Positions 39,834 through 41,393 of a DNA stretch of 41,393 bases are shown here, one piece after another. Source of the DNA: Scedosporium boydii (lineage: Eukaryota; Ascomycota; Sordariomycetes; Microascales; Microascaceae); the NCBI GenBank assembly GCA_002221725.1, contig NJFT01000296.1, positions 1 to 41,393 on the forward strand. The letters are read 5' to 3'. The notes beneath the pieces are model-generated. The model was not told where the DNA came from. It did not search any database and saw only the letters and a list, made by a program, of their open reading frames with translations. The stretch's first letter is position 1. Each line of letters begins with the position of its first letter. Position numbers and translations under genes: made by a program.

Positions 39834-41393
39834 ATGACGACTCGAATGACGAACCCGCCGCCCGCGGAACAGGGCGACACCTTCGCCAATATGCCGGGCT
39901 ACATACGGGCCACCAAGTACGCCAGGGCGTATTACTCTGACCATCTCAGAAGCAACCACGAGGACCTCATCCCTCTCCTGTCGCACGTCAACTGTGACTA
40001 CCTGTCGCACCCAAGCAGACCGCCAACCCTGCTGGCTCTCAAGCAGCATGCGCAAGCCCTCGCAATCTTCATCCGAGCTCATTGCATTAGCACGCAAGGA
40101 GGAGAGGTAGATGGAGTGAATAATGGCGAAGACGCCAGAACATTCCGGGAGCTGGAAGCCTTCGATTGGCTGAATGATCTGAGCCGGCCCTACGAGAATA
40201 ACGATCCGAGCCATGCCACCCCTCTGACATCGCTCTCGAATCATGTCAAGAGCCAGTCGGACAGGGAAGGGCCCGAATTTTACTGCCCCTTCCAGTCATA
40301 TCCATCTCCTCCCCCAGGGAGAGAGGGAGGCGATGATGGCATACCCCGCAAAAAACACGCTTACCAGAGTCACCAAAATCTTCTTCTGCATGCAAACGAC
40401 TGCCTCGAGATCCTGGATCACGAATTTGCCGCCACGGGAGGTTTCATGTCCATTCTCCCAACCAAGGAGAGCAAACACAAGCGTGATATAGAAGATATGG
40501 AAGCCGTCCGCAACTCGCTAGTCGGCCAGTGGCTCTTGTTCACGCAGCATCTCGTGGCGCGCATGCACGAGCTCGAAATCAACTACGGGAAATCTCTCGA
40601 CGTGCTCGCCGGAGAGGCCGTTGTGCCGCTGCAAATGGCAGGCCGGTCCGGCGCCATGAAGGAGACGGGGCGAGAGATCGGCTTCCCCCAGGACCGCTGG
40701 ATCCTCGCCAACGCGGGTGACGACGTGTTCGATTACCTGCACCAACTTCTGGATAAGAAAGAGGCTCAGTACGAGGCCCAAGAGGCTTCCTGGAAGGCCG
40801 CCGGCGTGAGCGGCCACCGACTGTGGATGGATGGCGCGGACGGTGATAAAATCGCATGCGGCATCGTGACGGTGGACGTCCAGACGCGCTTCTACCGACT
40901 GAAGAACACGGGAAAGAGCACCATTTTCGTGCTGCCGGCTTGGCAGGGCCACCCCGCCTGCAAATCGACGAGGGCGGTCGAGGAACGACCGACCGTAGTG
41001 GCCGTGCCTGCGCCTCAGTGGCCTGCACGTGTCTCGGACTGGGAAGCCAGATCCAGATCCAAGCTGGAGGCGGTCCAAACACATGAGAGGCACAAACAAA
41101 TCCTGTCGGACAAGGTCCAGGCGTTGACGCAGAAGAACTTTGCTTACCAAAGCCAGCTGGAAAAGACGACGAGTCTGGTCAAGTCCTACGAGGCAGCTTT
41201 CCCGGATAACACTACAGCTAGTATCAAAAATCTTGAGGAACAATTGGATGGGTATCGACAGGCGTTTGCTGAACTCAGAAATGCTCTTCCAGAAGAGTAC
41301 CACCATCTGCTCAAAATGAAGAAAACGGACGAGAAGGAGGAGGAGGGAGAGGAGGAGGAGGAAGAGGAGGAGGAGGAGGAGGAGGAGGGGGGG
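39834..41393 (+). CDS. Unknown coiled-coil protein, 3' end cut by the window edge
   Basis: An open frame of 520 codons runs from ATG 39834 to the last base without a stop, so the gene is partial at its 3' end. The N-terminus MTTRMTNPPPAEQGD is followed by a helical block (PGYIRATKYARAYYSDHL, then LLALKQHAQALAIFIRAH) and a charged helical middle region (about 185-340). After a Pro/Val-rich stretch near 390 comes a long helical, likely coiled-coil region (about 400-490), then a Lys/Glu tract that becomes almost pure Glu at the edge. No enzyme motif, signal peptide or membrane helix is visible, and I do not recognise the family. Codon use is strongly C/G-ending over its whole length, and the opposite-strand frames are broken, which supports this frame as the real one. 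An upstream exon cannot be excluded. Confidence 0.77.
   Translation, partial: MTTRMTNPPPAEQGDTFANMPGYIRATKYARAYYSDHLRSNHEDLIPLLSHVNCDYLSHPSRPPTLLALKQHAQALAIFIRAHCISTQGGEVDGVNNGEDARTFRELEAFDWLNDLSRPYENNDPSHATPLTSLSNHVKSQSDREGPEFYCPFQSYPSPPPGREGGDDGIPRKKHAYQSHQNLLLHANDCLEILDHEFAATGGFMSILPTKESKHKRDIEDMEAVRNSLVGQWLLFTQHLVARMHELEINYGKSLDVLAGEAVVPLQMAGRSGAMKETGREIGFPQDRWILANAGDDVFDYLHQLLDKKEAQYEAQEASWKAAGVSGHRLWMDGADGDKIACGIVTVDVQTRFYRLKNTGKSTIFVLPAWQGHPACKSTRAVEERPTVVAVPAPQWPARVSDWEARSRSKLEAVQTHERHKQILSDKVQALTQKNFAYQSQLEKTTSLVKSYEAAFPDNTTASIKNLEEQLDGYRQAFAELRNALPEEYHHLLKMKKTDEKEEEGEEEEEEEEEEEEEGG
41328..41393 (+). repeat. GAG/GAA-rich low-complexity tract at the window end
   Basis: The last 66 bases are almost entirely A and G, coding poly-Glu in the frame of the preceding gene and ending in a G run. 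Such tracts often end an assembly contig, so the final bases may be unreliable. Confidence 0.85.

Noticed and set aside
40518..41306. 262-codon minus-strand open frame at the right edge
   Set aside because: It overlaps the 520-codon plus-strand frame, which has ATG context and coding-type third-position bias. The minus-strand frame starts within the other gene and lacks features.
1..41393. tRNA, rRNA, CRISPR or transposon genes
   Set aside because: No tRNA B-box with matching arms, no regularly spaced direct repeats with unique spacers and no transposase-like frame were found by eye. A tRNAscan or repeat search could still find small elements.

Overview
The window looks like a euchromatic contig from a filamentous ascomycete (Pezizomycotina, most likely Sordariomycetes). 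The reasons are short introns (mostly 54-130 bp) with GTANGT donors and CTAAC-type branch points, a fungal Zn2Cys6 regulator, a fungal-type fused EGT1, a DUF221/CSC1 channel and fungal-only hypothetical proteins. I see no bacterial-style operon, CRISPR array, tRNA, rRNA or intact transposon. Both ends lie in low-complexity sequence (an A/G run at the left, a GAG run at the right), so this may be a whole contig.

Layout. 1-2080: gene-free, with a CATCCAC minisatellite. 2081-3382 (+): conserved fungal protein of unknown function. 4161-6609 (-): gamma-tubulin complex component of the GCP4 type. 7372-9037 (-): spartin/senescence-domain protein with a 10-copy hexamer repeat in its upstream region. 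10631-11581 (-): HAD-family phosphatase whose true N-terminus lies in a 20-nt first exon. 11582-15360: gene-poor. 15361-17949 (+): Zn2Cys6 transcription factor, probably missing an upstream exon. 17950-21752: gene-poor. 21753-25580 (+): EGT1, the bifunctional ergothioneine enzyme, with 13 exons including micro-exons of 14 and 22 nt. 26260-27586 (-): eIF2B alpha subunit. 28368-29180 (+): NECAP-like clathrin accessory protein. 29587-30465 (-): coiled-coil protein of unknown function. 30841-32260 (-): radical SAM enzyme of the PflA/PflX-like group with a possible mitochondrial presequence. 32964-35833 (-): CSC1/OSCA-like stress-gated cation channel. 35834-39833: gene-poor. 39834-41393 (+): 5' part of an unknown coiled-coil protein that runs off the window in a poly-Glu tract.

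The genes are mostly single-copy housekeeping functions (microtubule nucleation, endocytosis, translation initiation, ion transport, redox metabolism). They do not form an obvious pathway or biosynthetic cluster. Gene models were built by hand by joining open frames at splice sites that keep the frame and restore family sequence. Several predicted N-termini differ from the longest open frame.

The most unusual signal is not a gene. A near-palindromic 9-mer, TACGRAGTA (reverse TACTYCGTA), occurs 21 times by my hand scan. All copies are in gene-poor DNA, 12 of them in 36.4-39.0 kb, against about 0.6 expected for random sequence. Other points of interest are the radical SAM enzyme of unknown substrate, the recurrent ultra-short first coding exons, a perfect C-terminal FGEF ear-binding motif on the NECAP protein, and an LPPY (WW-ligand) motif in the spartin-like protein.
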